In this document: one piece after another, positions 1 through 5,505 of the stretch
Numbering within the stretch: the first letter of the stretch is position 1
Layout: each line of letters begins with the position of its first letter
NCBI GenBank assembly: GCA_902373545.1
Contig: CABKMZ010000102.1
Location: forward strand, 1-6,526
Direction of reading: 5' to 3'
From: an uncultured Actinomyces sp.
Lineage (GTDB): Bacteria; Actinomycetota; Actinomycetes; Actinomycetales; Actinomycetaceae
Length of the DNA stretch: 6,526 bases
Program-made: the position numbers and the translations under genes
The notes under the pieces: model-generated
What the model was told of the DNA's origin: nothing
Seen by the model: only the letters and a program-made list of their open reading frames with translations
Databases searched by the model: none

Positions 1-8
1 GACCAACG

Positions 9-2237
9 ATGACCCTCCGCCACTACGGGCGAGCCCTCGCGGCAGCCACGGGAGCCGCGCTGCTATGCGCGAGCCTCGCCGCCCCCTCTCTGGCCGCCCC
101 CACCAGTGACACCGACGACGCAGCGCTCACCACGGCCTCGGCAATCGACGACGAGTCAGCCCCGATCAGCGTTGTCGCCACGCGCACCGACACAGTCGGC
201 GACACCGTCTACGCCGGTGATGTCGTGACCGTGACCTTCACCTACACGAACAACACGGACGCCGCCCTCACCGTCTTCCCCACGGCCTCGAACCTGAGCG
301 GAGTCCTGACGACCGGCGCCCCCAACTGCCGCTGGCACAACCTCGCCGCCCACACGACCAAGTCCTGCACCTCGGCCACACACACCGTGACCGCCGAGGA
401 CGTTGCAGCCGGCACCTTCACCCCCAGCGCCACCTGGGCCGCTACCCGTGACCGCAACGGTACCGACGTCATCGCCGGAGACTTCGTCGCCGCCACCGAC
501 CCGATCACCGTCGCTGCCGGCACGCGCCCCGTCGCGCCCGACCCGCTCGAGACGCCTCAGGACTACGCGATCGGCGACAAGGTTCGCCTGGCCTCCCCGG
601 GCCTGGCCGGCTTCAACTGCCACCGCATCCCCGCGCTGACCACCGCCACCAACGGCTGGATTATCGCGGCCTGGGACGGGCGCCCCGACACCTGCCAGGA
701 TGCGCCCCAGGCCAACTCCATCGTCTACCGCATCTCCAAGGACGGCGGTAAGTCCTGGACACCCATCATGACCGCACTGGCCGGCACCCCCGGCGCCGCG
801 AAGATCGGCTACTCCGACCCCTCCTTCGTCGTGGATCGCACGACCGGCACGATCTTCATGTTCTCGGTCAAGTCCTACGACGTGGGCCTCTTCCAGTCCC
901 ACCTGGGCACCGACCCCGCCGCGCGCAATATCCTGCACGCCCACGTCGTCGAATCCCACGACAACGGCATGACCTGGGAAAACCCCCGCACCATCACCGA
1001 CCAGGTGACGACCGGCTACGAGGGCCAGTGGTTCACCCGCTTCGCTTCCTCCGGTGAAGGTATCCAGCTGCGCTACGGCGCCCACGCCGGCCGCCTCATC
1101 CAGCAGTACGCCGTCGCCAACTCCGGCACGACCTCGCTCATGGCCGTCTCCGTCTACTCAGACGACCACGGCGCGACCTGGAAGCCCGGCGAGCCCACCG
1201 AAGGCAGCGCGGACGAAAACAAGGTCGTCGAGCTCTCCGACGGGCGCCTGCTCCTCAACTCGCGCACACAGGGCACTGCCGGCCAGCGCCTCGAATCAAT
1301 CTCCTACGACGGCGGCCAGACCTGGGGCCCCTTCCGCCACAACTGGGACCTGACCGATCCACGTAACAACGCCTCGATCATCCGCGCCTACCCGGATGCC
1401 CCCGAGGGCTCCGCGCGCGCCCGCGTCCTGCTCTTCTCCAACGCTGACTCCTCCTCGGCCCGCGCCAACGGAACGATTCGCGTGTCCTACGACGACGGCT
1501 TCACCTGGAACGACGGAGTCGTCTTCGAGAGCGGCGACATGGCCTACTCGACCCTGCACGCCCTGCCTGACGGCACGTGGGGCCTGCTCTACGAGTCCGG
1601 TGGCTACAAGAACATCGAGTTCATGCGCGTGGACGCCGCTTACCTGCACCTGAGCGACCCGGGCGAGGACCCCGCCCCGACGCCGGAGCCCACCCCGGAC
1701 CCGACTCCGGACCCGCAACCCACCCCGGATCCCACGCCTGCGGTGACCCCCGCGCACTGGGTCAACACCGGGTCGGGCTGGAAGTGGCAGCTGGAGGACT
1801 CCACCTTCGCGATGAACCAGACCATCACGATCGGCGAGTCCACCTACCGTTTCGGCGCTGACGGATACATGGTCACCGGCTGGGATAACGCCGACGGCGT
1901 GTGGAGCTACTACAACGCCTACGGCGCTCGCATCAGCGGCTGGGTTGGCTCGGGTGGCTCCTGGTACTACATCGATCCCGCCACCGGTGCCATGGCGACC
2001 GGCTGGGTCCAGGTCGGCCCCACCTGGTACCTCTTCTCGGCCTCCGGCCAGATGCTCACCGGCTGGCAGCACGCGGGTGCCTGGTACTACCTGGCCCCCT
2101 CGGGCGCGATGGCCACAGGCTGGCAGAACATCGGTATCACCTGGTACTACTTTGGCGAGGACGGCCAGATGGCCACCGGCTGGACGATGATCTCGGGACG
2201 CTGGTACTACTTTGCCTCCTCGGGGGCGTGGGTCTGA
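9..2237 (+). CDS. Secreted exo-alpha-sialidase (GH33) with choline-binding-like C-terminal repeats
   Basis: A 742-residue secreted sialidase that removes terminal sialic acid from host glycans. Residues 1-30 form a signal peptide (basic MTLRHYGR, Ala/Leu core, AxA-type cleavage near A30). Residues ~50-170 are a Thr/Val-rich beta-sandwich-like domain with a Cys pair (C107, C120). The GH33 propeller spans ~185-550 with five S-x-D-x-G-x-[TS]-W Asp-boxes starting at S243, S316, S384, S432 and S493. Aligned from memory to Micromonospora viridifaciens NedA, the catalytic set is complete: R206 (in HRIP), D231 acid/base, D270, E403, R419, R485 and nucleophile Y513. C204 and C229 could form a disulfide beside the active site. 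A Pro/Thr/Asp linker (551-581) leads to GW repeats (584-742). There is no LPXTG motif or C-terminal membrane segment, so retention would be non-covalent. The ATG at 9 is chosen because the signal peptide starts there; its RBS lies off-window. Enzyme class is near certain; sialic acid linkage preference and repeat ligand are not. Confidence 0.95.
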   Translation: MTLRHYGRALAAATGAALLCASLAAPSLAAPTSDTDDAALTTASAIDDESAPISVVATRTDTVGDTVYAGDVVTVTFTYTNNTDAALTVFPTASNLSGVLTTGAPNCRWHNLAAHTTKSCTSATHTVTAEDVAAGTFTPSATWAATRDRNGTDVIAGDFVAATDPITVAAGTRPVAPDPLETPQDYAIGDKVRLASPGLAGFNCHRIPALTTATNGWIIAAWDGRPDTCQDAPQANSIVYRISKDGGKSWTPIMTALAGTPGAAKIGYSDPSFVVDRTTGTIFMFSVKSYDVGLFQSHLGTDPAARNILHAHVVESHDNGMTWENPRTITDQVTTGYEGQWFTRFASSGEGIQLRYGAHAGRLIQQYAVANSGTTSLMAVSVYSDDHGATWKPGEPTEGSADENKVVELSDGRLLLNSRTQGTAGQRLESISYDGGQTWGPFRHNWDLTDPRNNASIIRAYPDAPEGSARARVLLFSNADSSSARANGTIRVSYDDGFTWNDGVVFESGDMAYSTLHALPDGTWGLLYESGGYKNIEFMRVDAAYLHLSDPGEDPAPTPEPTPDPTPDPQPTPDPTPAVTPAHWVNTGSGWKWQLEDSTFAMNQTITIGESTYRFGADGYMVTGWDNADGVWSYYNAYGARISGWVGSGGSWYYIDPATGAMATGWVQVGPTWYLFSASGQMLTGWQHAGAWYYLAPSGAMATGWQNIGITWYYFGEDGQMATGWTMISGRWYYFASSGAWV
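1659..1751 (+). repeat. Pro-Thr-Asp linker repeat (PTPDP-type)
   Basis: Residues 551-581 of the sialidase are a low-complexity stretch of alternating PTPDP/PTPEP units, encoded by imperfect copies of an accccggac-like DNA unit. It joins the catalytic propeller to the wall-binding repeats. Such linkers are usually extended and flexible, and copy number can vary between strains by slippage. Confidence 0.8.
1878..2234 (+). repeat. Six tandem GW (choline-binding/CW_1-like) cell-surface repeats
   Basis: Within the sialidase C-terminus, GW dipeptides recur at residues 624, 644, 665, 685, 704 and 724, a spacing of 19-21. The units follow the pattern GW-x(5-7)-WYY-x(4-6)-G-x-M-x-T, typical of choline-binding or glucan-binding wall repeats. 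A degenerate leading unit starts near W584. In pneumococcal proteins these aromatic repeats hold choline on teichoic acids. Whether this organism carries choline on its wall, or the repeats bind another ligand, cannot be told from sequence. Confidence 0.85.
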
Positions 2238-2251
2238 CCCATCCGTGACGT

Positions 2252-2291
2252 GGCCGAGGCCTGGGGCGTGAGCGCACTCCCGGCCTCGGCC
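2252..2291 (+). terminator. Probable terminator after the sialidase gene
   Basis: A perfect 10-bp inverted repeat (GGCCGAGGCC at 2252-2261, GGCCTCGGCC at 2282-2291) lies 14 bases after the sialidase stop. After one mismatch the stem can continue inward by about four pairs. The following TCGTCTAT is only weakly T-rich, so this is a GC-type hairpin rather than a canonical rho-independent site. Confidence 0.6.
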
Positions 2292-2361
2292 TCGTCTATG
2301 GGGTACGTCACTGCATAAACAGACCACGGGTTGGAATGGGCCCGACCCGGTGCGCGCGGGC

Positions 2362-2370
2362 GGGGGAAGA
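2362..2370 (+). promoter_or_regulatory. Ribosome-binding site of leuB (decides the start)
   Basis: The purine run GGGGGAAGA ends 7 bases before the ATG at 2378. It selects that ATG over the in-frame ATG at 2336, which would add 14 residues ([14 protein letters not shown]) not typical of the family and would place the RBS inside the gene. Confidence 0.7.
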
Positions 2371-2377
2371 TGGACGC

Positions 2378-3427
2378 ATGACACTGAACATCGCAGTAAT
2401 TCCCGGTGACGGCATCGGCAAGGAAATCGTTCCCGAAGGCCTGAAGGTGCTCGACCGAGTCCTGGCCGATCGCGGCGTCGACTACTCCACCACCCACTTC
2501 GACCTGGGAGCGCAGCGCTGGCACGAAACCGGCGACACGCTCACCGACGAGGACCTCGAGGCCATTAAGCGCCACGACGTCATCCTCCTGGGTGCTGTCG
2601 GCGACCCGTCTGTGCCCTCCGGCGTTCTCGAGCGCGGCCTGCTCCTCAAGCTGCGCTTCGCCCTCGACCACTACGTGAACCTGCGTCCCTCGAAGTACTA
2701 CGAGGGCGTGCCCAGCCCCCTGGCCAACCCCGGCGACATCGACTTCGTCGTCGTGCGTGAAGGAACCGAGGGCCTGTACTGCGGGAACGGCGGCGCCGTG
2801 CGCGTGGGCACCCCCCACGAGATCGCGACCGAAGTCAGCGTCAACACCGCCTACGGCGTCGAGCGCGTCGTGCGCTACGCCTTCGAGGCGGCCGCCTCGC
2901 GCAAGAAACACCTGACCCTGGTCCACAAGCACAACGTGCTGGTCAACGCCGGGCACATGTGGCGCCGCATCGTCGACGAGGTGGGGGAGGAATTCCCCGA
3001 CGTGGCCATCGACTACTGCCACATCGACGCTGCCACCATCTACATGGTCACCGACCCCGCGCGCTTCGACGTCATCGTCACGGACAACCTCTTTGGTGAC
3101 ATCCTCACCGACGAGGCCGGGGCTGTGACGGGCGGCATCGGACTGAGCGCGTCGGGCAACCTGAACCCCTCGCGCGAGTACCCCTCGATGTTCGAGCCCG
3201 TGCACGGCTCGGCCCCCGACATCGCTGGCCAGGGCAAGGCCGACCCGACCGCCACGATCTCGTCGGTGGCGCTCATGCTTGACTTCATGGGATTCGCGGA
3301 TGAGGCTGCGCGCGTGCGCGCCGCCATCGATGCGGACATGGCGGCGCGCGCGCAGGCCGCTGCCTCCGGTGCGCCTCTGGTGCGTTCCACCTCGCAGATC
3401 GGCGACGATATCGCAGCTCGCCTATGA
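2378..3427 (+). CDS. leuB: 3-isopropylmalate dehydrogenase
   Basis: A 349-residue cytoplasmic enzyme that oxidatively decarboxylates 3-isopropylmalate to 2-oxoisocaproate with NAD+, the third step of leucine synthesis. The N-terminus [12 protein letters not shown] is the family signature. Substrate-binding arginines are R93 (KLR), R103 (NLRP) and R127 (REGTEG). Y134 and K184 (HKHNVL) are the catalytic pair. Mg2+ ligands are D217, D241 and D245 within [30 protein letters not shown] (276-292) forms the cofactor loop, and D281 in that loop indicates NAD+ rather than NADP+. The stretch [20 protein letters not shown] matches the actinobacterial LeuB type as recalled from M. tuberculosis, arguing against tartrate or isocitrate dehydrogenase. 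Length is normal for the family. It stands alone: leuA, leuC and leuD are absent from the window, terminators lie on both sides, and no leucine-rich leader peptide is visible upstream. Confidence 0.97.
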   Translation: MTLNIAVIPGDGIGKEIVPEGLKVLDRVLADRGVDYSTTHFDLGAQRWHETGDTLTDEDLEAIKRHDVILLGAVGDPSVPSGVLERGLLLKLRFALDHYVNLRPSKYYEGVPSPLANPGDIDFVVVREGTEGLYCGNGGAVRVGTPHEIATEVSVNTAYGVERVVRYAFEAAASRKKHLTLVHKHNVLVNAGHMWRRIVDEVGEEFPDVAIDYCHIDAATIYMVTDPARFDVIVTDNLFGDILTDEAGAVTGGIGLSASGNLNPSREYPSMFEPVHGSAPDIAGQGKADPTATISSVALMLDFMGFADEAARVRAAIDADMAARAQAAASGAPLVRSTSQIGDDIAARL

Positions 3428-3454
3428 ACGGGTACGCTACGCACACGTAGAGTC

Positions 3455-3484
3455 AGGGCCGCTCCCCCACCGGGGAGCGGCCCT
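3455..3484 (+). terminator. Strong rho-independent terminator after leuB
   Basis: A perfect 13-bp GC-rich stem (AGGGCCGCTCCCC at 3455-3467 with GGGGAGCGGCCCT at 3472-3484) closes a 4-base loop and is followed by TGTTGTCTCTT. It sits 27 bases after the leuB stop, between convergent genes. The hairpin could also act on the opposite strand, but the T-rich tail favours the leuB direction. Confidence 0.88.
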
Positions 3485-3493
3485 GTTGTCTCT

Positions 3494-3530
3494 TCAGCCG
3501 GGCGCAGGAGCATCAGCCGGGCGCAGGAGC
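3494..3530. repeat. Tandem direct repeat, 18 identical bases, period 19
   Basis: TCAGCCGGGCGCAGGAGC occurs at 3494-3511 and again, identically, at 3513-3530, separated by one base. The pair lies between the leuB terminator and the stop codon of the convergent lipoprotein gene (3541). It is probably a slippage duplication; no function is evident. Confidence 0.9.
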
Positions 3531-3540
3531 GCGGGCTGCG

Positions 3541-4530
3541 TTATTTCGTGCCGATGAGGGCGGGCAGGGTCGTGTGCGGGGCCCACTGCTCGATGTCCAC
3601 GAGCGCCGCGCTCAGGCCGGCGGAGCGCACGGCCTCGGAGTCGGAGGCGAGCATAGCCGTATCGGCGGCCAGCAGGTTCGTAGACAGCGTCGCCGCGTCC
3701 AGGTAGGGCAGCTCGCAGCGAGGCGTGCGCGTGTCGGCTGCGCCCGCCTGCAGCGCAATCTGCGCACGCGTCAACAGTTCGCCCGAGACGCTGTAGGTGT
3801 CGTCGACGCTCAGGGTGTCCGCGCTGGCATGTGCCTTGGGGAGCGTGGAGGCCGTGCAATCCCACAGGGCCACGGCTGCGGACAGCTCCTGTGAGGACGC
3901 CACGTCCGTGCCCGAGGGCGCGAAGGTCGTGGAAATCGTCGAATCAGAGAATGCGTCGATCGACCAGGTCTGGACGCCATCCAGGGAGGAGGCATTGACG
4001 TGATCGTTGATGGCGGCGGCTTGCGTCGCGCCCGCGTTCAGGTTGATGCCGTAGGCGCTGGCCACGCTGACGGCGCTCGAGTAGCGGCCCAGAGCCGAGG
4101 CCGCGAGGATGCGGGCATCCTCGCTGCTCGTCAGCTTCGGATCGGCCGCGATCGCCAGGTCGCGGGTGGCCGTGCGGGCCAGCCACGAGACGAAAGCGGC
4201 GAGCTCCGTGGGGGCCTCGGACACGGCCGGGGGTGAAGACTTCCCCTCGGGTGCGGGCCCGCCCCACGGATCCCACAGTCCGCCGAGGGCTTGTAGGCGG
4301 GTGTCCGACGCCGAGGCGACTGAACGCAGGGCGGTCGAACAGGCCGCACACTCGGTGGCATTCTCGGCGAGCTGGGTAGCACGCGCGGACGCCGCTGCCT
4401 CCGTACGAGCAGCCTGGTCGCGCGCGGCAGCAAAGCCCGACAGGGTCGGCTGCACCTGCCCGGAGCATGCGGACAGCGCGAGGGCCACCGCTGCGGCAGC
4501 GACGAGGCTCGGTAAGCGGCGTGTAGTCAT
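3541..4530 (-). CDS. Predicted alanine-rich lipoprotein, possibly diverged DUF4439 (ferritin-like)
   Basis: A 329-residue exported protein of unknown function. The start at 4530 gives a textbook lipoprotein signal peptide: MTTRRLPSLV, an Ala/Val/Leu core, then lipobox LSAC with lipidated C22. A start at 4569 is possible but would put 13 odd residues before the basic region. After the anchor there is a helical Ala-rich stretch (31-80) holding a CxxC (C61, C64), a Pro/Gly-rich segment (~83-106), a helical segment (~108-165) and a C-terminal helical region (~210-320) with C225 and C272. The C-terminal pattern, ELPYLD followed ~50 residues later by EQW and LPAL, loosely recalls DUF4439. Genes of that family sit divergently from rimP in other actinobacteria such as M. 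tuberculosis (from memory). The family match is an inference. No good Shine-Dalgarno precedes the start, so translation may be leaderless or weak. Confidence 0.8.
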   Translation of the reverse strand: MTTRRLPSLVAAAAVALALSACSGQVQPTLSGFAAARDQAARTEAAASARATQLAENATECAACSTALRSVASASDTRLQALGGLWDPWGGPAPEGKSSPPAVSEAPTELAAFVSWLARTATRDLAIAADPKLTSSEDARILAASALGRYSSAVSVASAYGINLNAGATQAAAINDHVNASSLDGVQTWSIDAFSDSTISTTFAPSGTDVASSQELSAAVALWDCTASTLPKAHASADTLSVDDTYSVSGELLTRAQIALQAGAADTRTPRCELPYLDAATLSTNLLAADTAMLASDSEAVRSAGLSAALVDIEQWAPHTTLPALIGTK

Positions 4531-4576
4531 AGTCAGATTTGCGAAACGCACACCCGCATCATCGCACACCCCCGGG

Positions 4577-4582
4577 TAGGAT
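4577..4582 (+). promoter_or_regulatory. Candidate -10 element for rimP
   Basis: TAGGAT fits the actinobacterial TANNNT -10 pattern and would start transcription about 34-36 bases before the rimP ATG, in the only gap (4531-4623) between divergent genes. No convincing -35 is seen around 4554-4559. The same bases read TATCCT on the other strand, so a promoter for the lipoprotein gene may overlap here. Weak evidence. Confidence 0.35.
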
Positions 4583-4613
4583 AGGTAACTGACCCGCGTT
4601 CAAGAAAAGAAAG

Positions 4614-4625
4614 ATAGGCGCCTAT
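4614..4625. promoter_or_regulatory. 12-bp perfect palindrome overlapping the rimP start codon
   Basis: ATAGGCGCCTAT is its own reverse complement and covers the presumed AGG ribosome-binding core (4616-4618) and the first two bases of the rimP ATG. In DNA it could be a dimeric operator. In RNA it can only self-pair between molecules or with a distant partner, since it leaves no loop. It may be chance. Confidence 0.45.
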
Positions 4626-5094
4626 GGGATCGTCCACGACGGACACGTCGCTTGAGGAACTGCTAGCACCCGTGGTCGCAGCCTCGGGCCTGGAACTGGA
4701 TTCGGTGACCCGCACGCGCTCCGACGCGATGCCCCTCCTGCGCGTCATCGTCGACGCCCCGATCGGAGGTGACGGCGTCGATTCGGACACCCTCGCGGAC
4801 GTGTCTCGCGCCGTGTCGAAGGCTCTTGACGCCGCCGACCCCATCGACGGCGAATACCTGCTCGAAGTCTCTACTCCCGGAGCTGAGCGTGAGCTCACCA
4901 AGGTTGGTCACTGGCTGCGTCAGGTCGGCCGCCTCGTGCGCATCAAGCTGCGAGCGGGAGGCTACGTCTCCGGCCGCGTCGTCTCCGCGGATGAGACCGG
5001 CGCGGTGATCGACGTTGACGGTGAGGAAACCGCCGTCGCCTATCAGGACATGAGGAAGGCGCGCGCTCGCGTCGACTTCGGGGCTGGGGAGTAG
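4624..5094 (+). CDS. rimP: Ribosome maturation factor RimP
   Basis: A 156-residue cytoplasmic factor required for maturation of the 30S ribosomal subunit. The N-terminal alpha/beta domain (~8-85) contains LLRVIVDAPIGGDGVDSDTLADVSRAVS-type strand and helix segments. The diagnostic motif YLLEVSTPGAERELT is at 78-92. The C-terminal SH3-like barrel (~95-150) holds VRIKL and the GYVSGRVVSAD strand pair. Length is normal. The ATG at 4624 has an AGG core 5 bases upstream preceded by a purine-rich AAGAAAAGAAAG. rimP normally heads the rimP-nusA-infB operon, but here it is followed within 20 bases by a strong terminator and is separated from nusA by 411 bp. Its last 18 codons (through the stop) recur just before nusA, so this copy's 3' end may not be the ancestral one. 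Confidence 0.96.
   Translation: MGSSTTDTSLEELLAPVVAASGLELDSVTRTRSDAMPLLRVIVDAPIGGDGVDSDTLADVSRAVSKALDAADPIDGEYLLEVSTPGAERELTKVGHWLRQVGRLVRIKLRAGGYVSGRVVSADETGAVIDVDGEETAVAYQDMRKARARVDFGAGE
5040..5094 (+). repeat. Direct repeat copy 1: 3' end of rimP
   Basis: The last 54 bases of rimP (5041-5094, encoding YQDMRKARARVDFGAGE and TAG) match 5446-5499 at 45 of 54 positions by hand count. The first 25 bases of the repeat (5040-5064 against 5445-5469) are identical; mismatches begin after that. Copy spacing is 405 bp and both copies are in the same orientation. Confidence 0.92.
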
Positions 5095-5111
5095 GTCCTC
5101 TTCTCATCGTG

Positions 5112-5151
5112 ATGTGCCCGGCTGCGCCATGCAGTCGGGCACATTTGTGTG
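5112..5151 (+). terminator. Strong terminator between rimP and nusA
   Basis: A 14-bp stem (ATGTGCCCGGCTGC at 5112-5125 with GCAGTCGGGCACAT at 5131-5144, one G-U pair) encloses the 5-base loop GCCAT and is followed by TTGTGTG. It begins 17 bases after the rimP stop. If active it ends or reduces rimP transcription before nusA. Confidence 0.8.
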
Positions 5152-5445
5152 ACTCATTTGATATGCGATCACCCGGGTGTCTGGCGTGGCGCCATGCGCG
5201 GCGGCCCCAGCGATGACTGTCTGATGGGATGGTGCTCCTTCGAACAAGGCCCCTGATTCGGTTTCTAGCAGCGCAGGGACGCAGACCTGTCTCCCTGGGG
5301 AACCGGGCGCGTGCCCGAAGCCGTGGCCGCCCGCCCCGCCCCGGCCTCGTCCCCTCTCGGTGCGCGCACGACTCTCGGATCTGCGCCGACAGCGGGGGAG
5401 ACTAGCGCAACGACCACCAAAGACGATGAATCGACTACCATGGAC
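5152..5445. other. Non-coding or degenerate spacer inside the rimP-nusA gap
   Basis: About 290 bases without a recognisable gene. It holds small palindromes (CACCCGGGTG at 5170-5179, TGGCGCCA at 5187-5194) and a minor CCTT/AAGG hairpin near 5238-5250. From about 5310 it is rich in Ala/Thr/Pro codons on the + strand and merges in frame into the second rimP tail. No convincing promoter hexamers, integrase, transposase fragment or RNA gene was seen, yet nusA would need a promoter here or read-through of the terminator. Confidence 0.6.
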
Positions 5446-5499
5446 TATCAGGACATGAGGAAGGCGCGCACCCGCGTCGACTGTGAAACGGGGAAGTAG
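5311..5499 (+). pseudogene. Remnant carrying a second rimP 3' end (62-codon open frame from GTG)
   Basis: An open frame from GTG 5311 to TAG 5499 ends in YQDMRKARTRVDCETGK, a near copy of the rimP C-terminus (YQDMRKARARVDFGAGE). Upstream of that tail the frame is Ala/Thr/Pro-rich and has lost the RimP hallmark motifs. A weak in-frame likeness persists (AGETSA against ADETGA; DDEST against DGEET), which may be decayed homology or chance. The part that is certainly rimP-derived is 5446-5499. It keeps the coding frame, the stop and the bases that serve as the nusA ribosome-binding site. Likely a decayed rimP 3' fragment or a displaced 3' end after an integration. Expression as a 62-residue (or 19-residue from ATG 5440) peptide is possible but unsupported. 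Confidence 0.5.
5445..5499 (+). repeat. Direct repeat copy 2: rimP tail next to nusA
   Basis: This is the second copy of the rimP 3' end, ending in TAG 6 bases before the nusA ATG. Tight spacing to nusA is what one expects of the ancestral rimP end, so this copy may be the original and 5040-5094 the newcomer. Confidence 0.9.
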
Positions 5500-5502
5500 G
5501 AG
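5498..5502 (+). promoter_or_regulatory. Ribosome-binding site of nusA inside the rimP-tail repeat
   Basis: AGGAG lies 3 bases before the ATG at 5506, overlapping the TAG of the rimP remnant; a second purine run GGGGAAG (5490-5496) is 9 bases away. The site depends on the duplicated tail, which may explain why this fragment has been kept. Confidence 0.6.
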
Positions 5503-5505
5503 ACC

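Noticed and set aside
2298..2318. Mini-ORF MGYVTA upstream of leuB as a possible leucine attenuator leader
   Set aside because: It contains no leucine codons, has no clear ribosome-binding site and no alternative terminator/antiterminator pair before leuB.
2336..2377. Upstream in-frame ATG for leuB adding 14 residues
   Set aside because: The extra residues do not fit the family N-terminus, and the purine-rich ribosome-binding site at 2362-2370 points to ATG 2378.
1296..2384. Long minus-strand open frame opposite the sialidase C-terminus
   Set aside because: Antisense shadow of a high-GC gene with repeats; low-complexity Gly/Arg/Val content and no family resemblance.
2207..3205. Minus-strand open frame opposite leuB
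   Set aside because: Its translation is the compositional shadow of leuB (Val/Gly/Asp-rich), and LeuB on the + strand has every catalytic residue.
5145..5173. TTGTGT...TATGCG as a nusA promoter
   Set aside because: Spacing between the hexamers is about 11 bases, too short, and the TTGTGT is better explained as the tail of the terminator hairpin.
5234..5254. TTCGAAC resembling a tRNA T-loop in the rimP-nusA spacer
   Set aside because: The flanking bases do not pair as a 5-bp T-stem around a 7-base loop, and no acceptor or anticodon arms are present, so no tRNA or T-box is supported.
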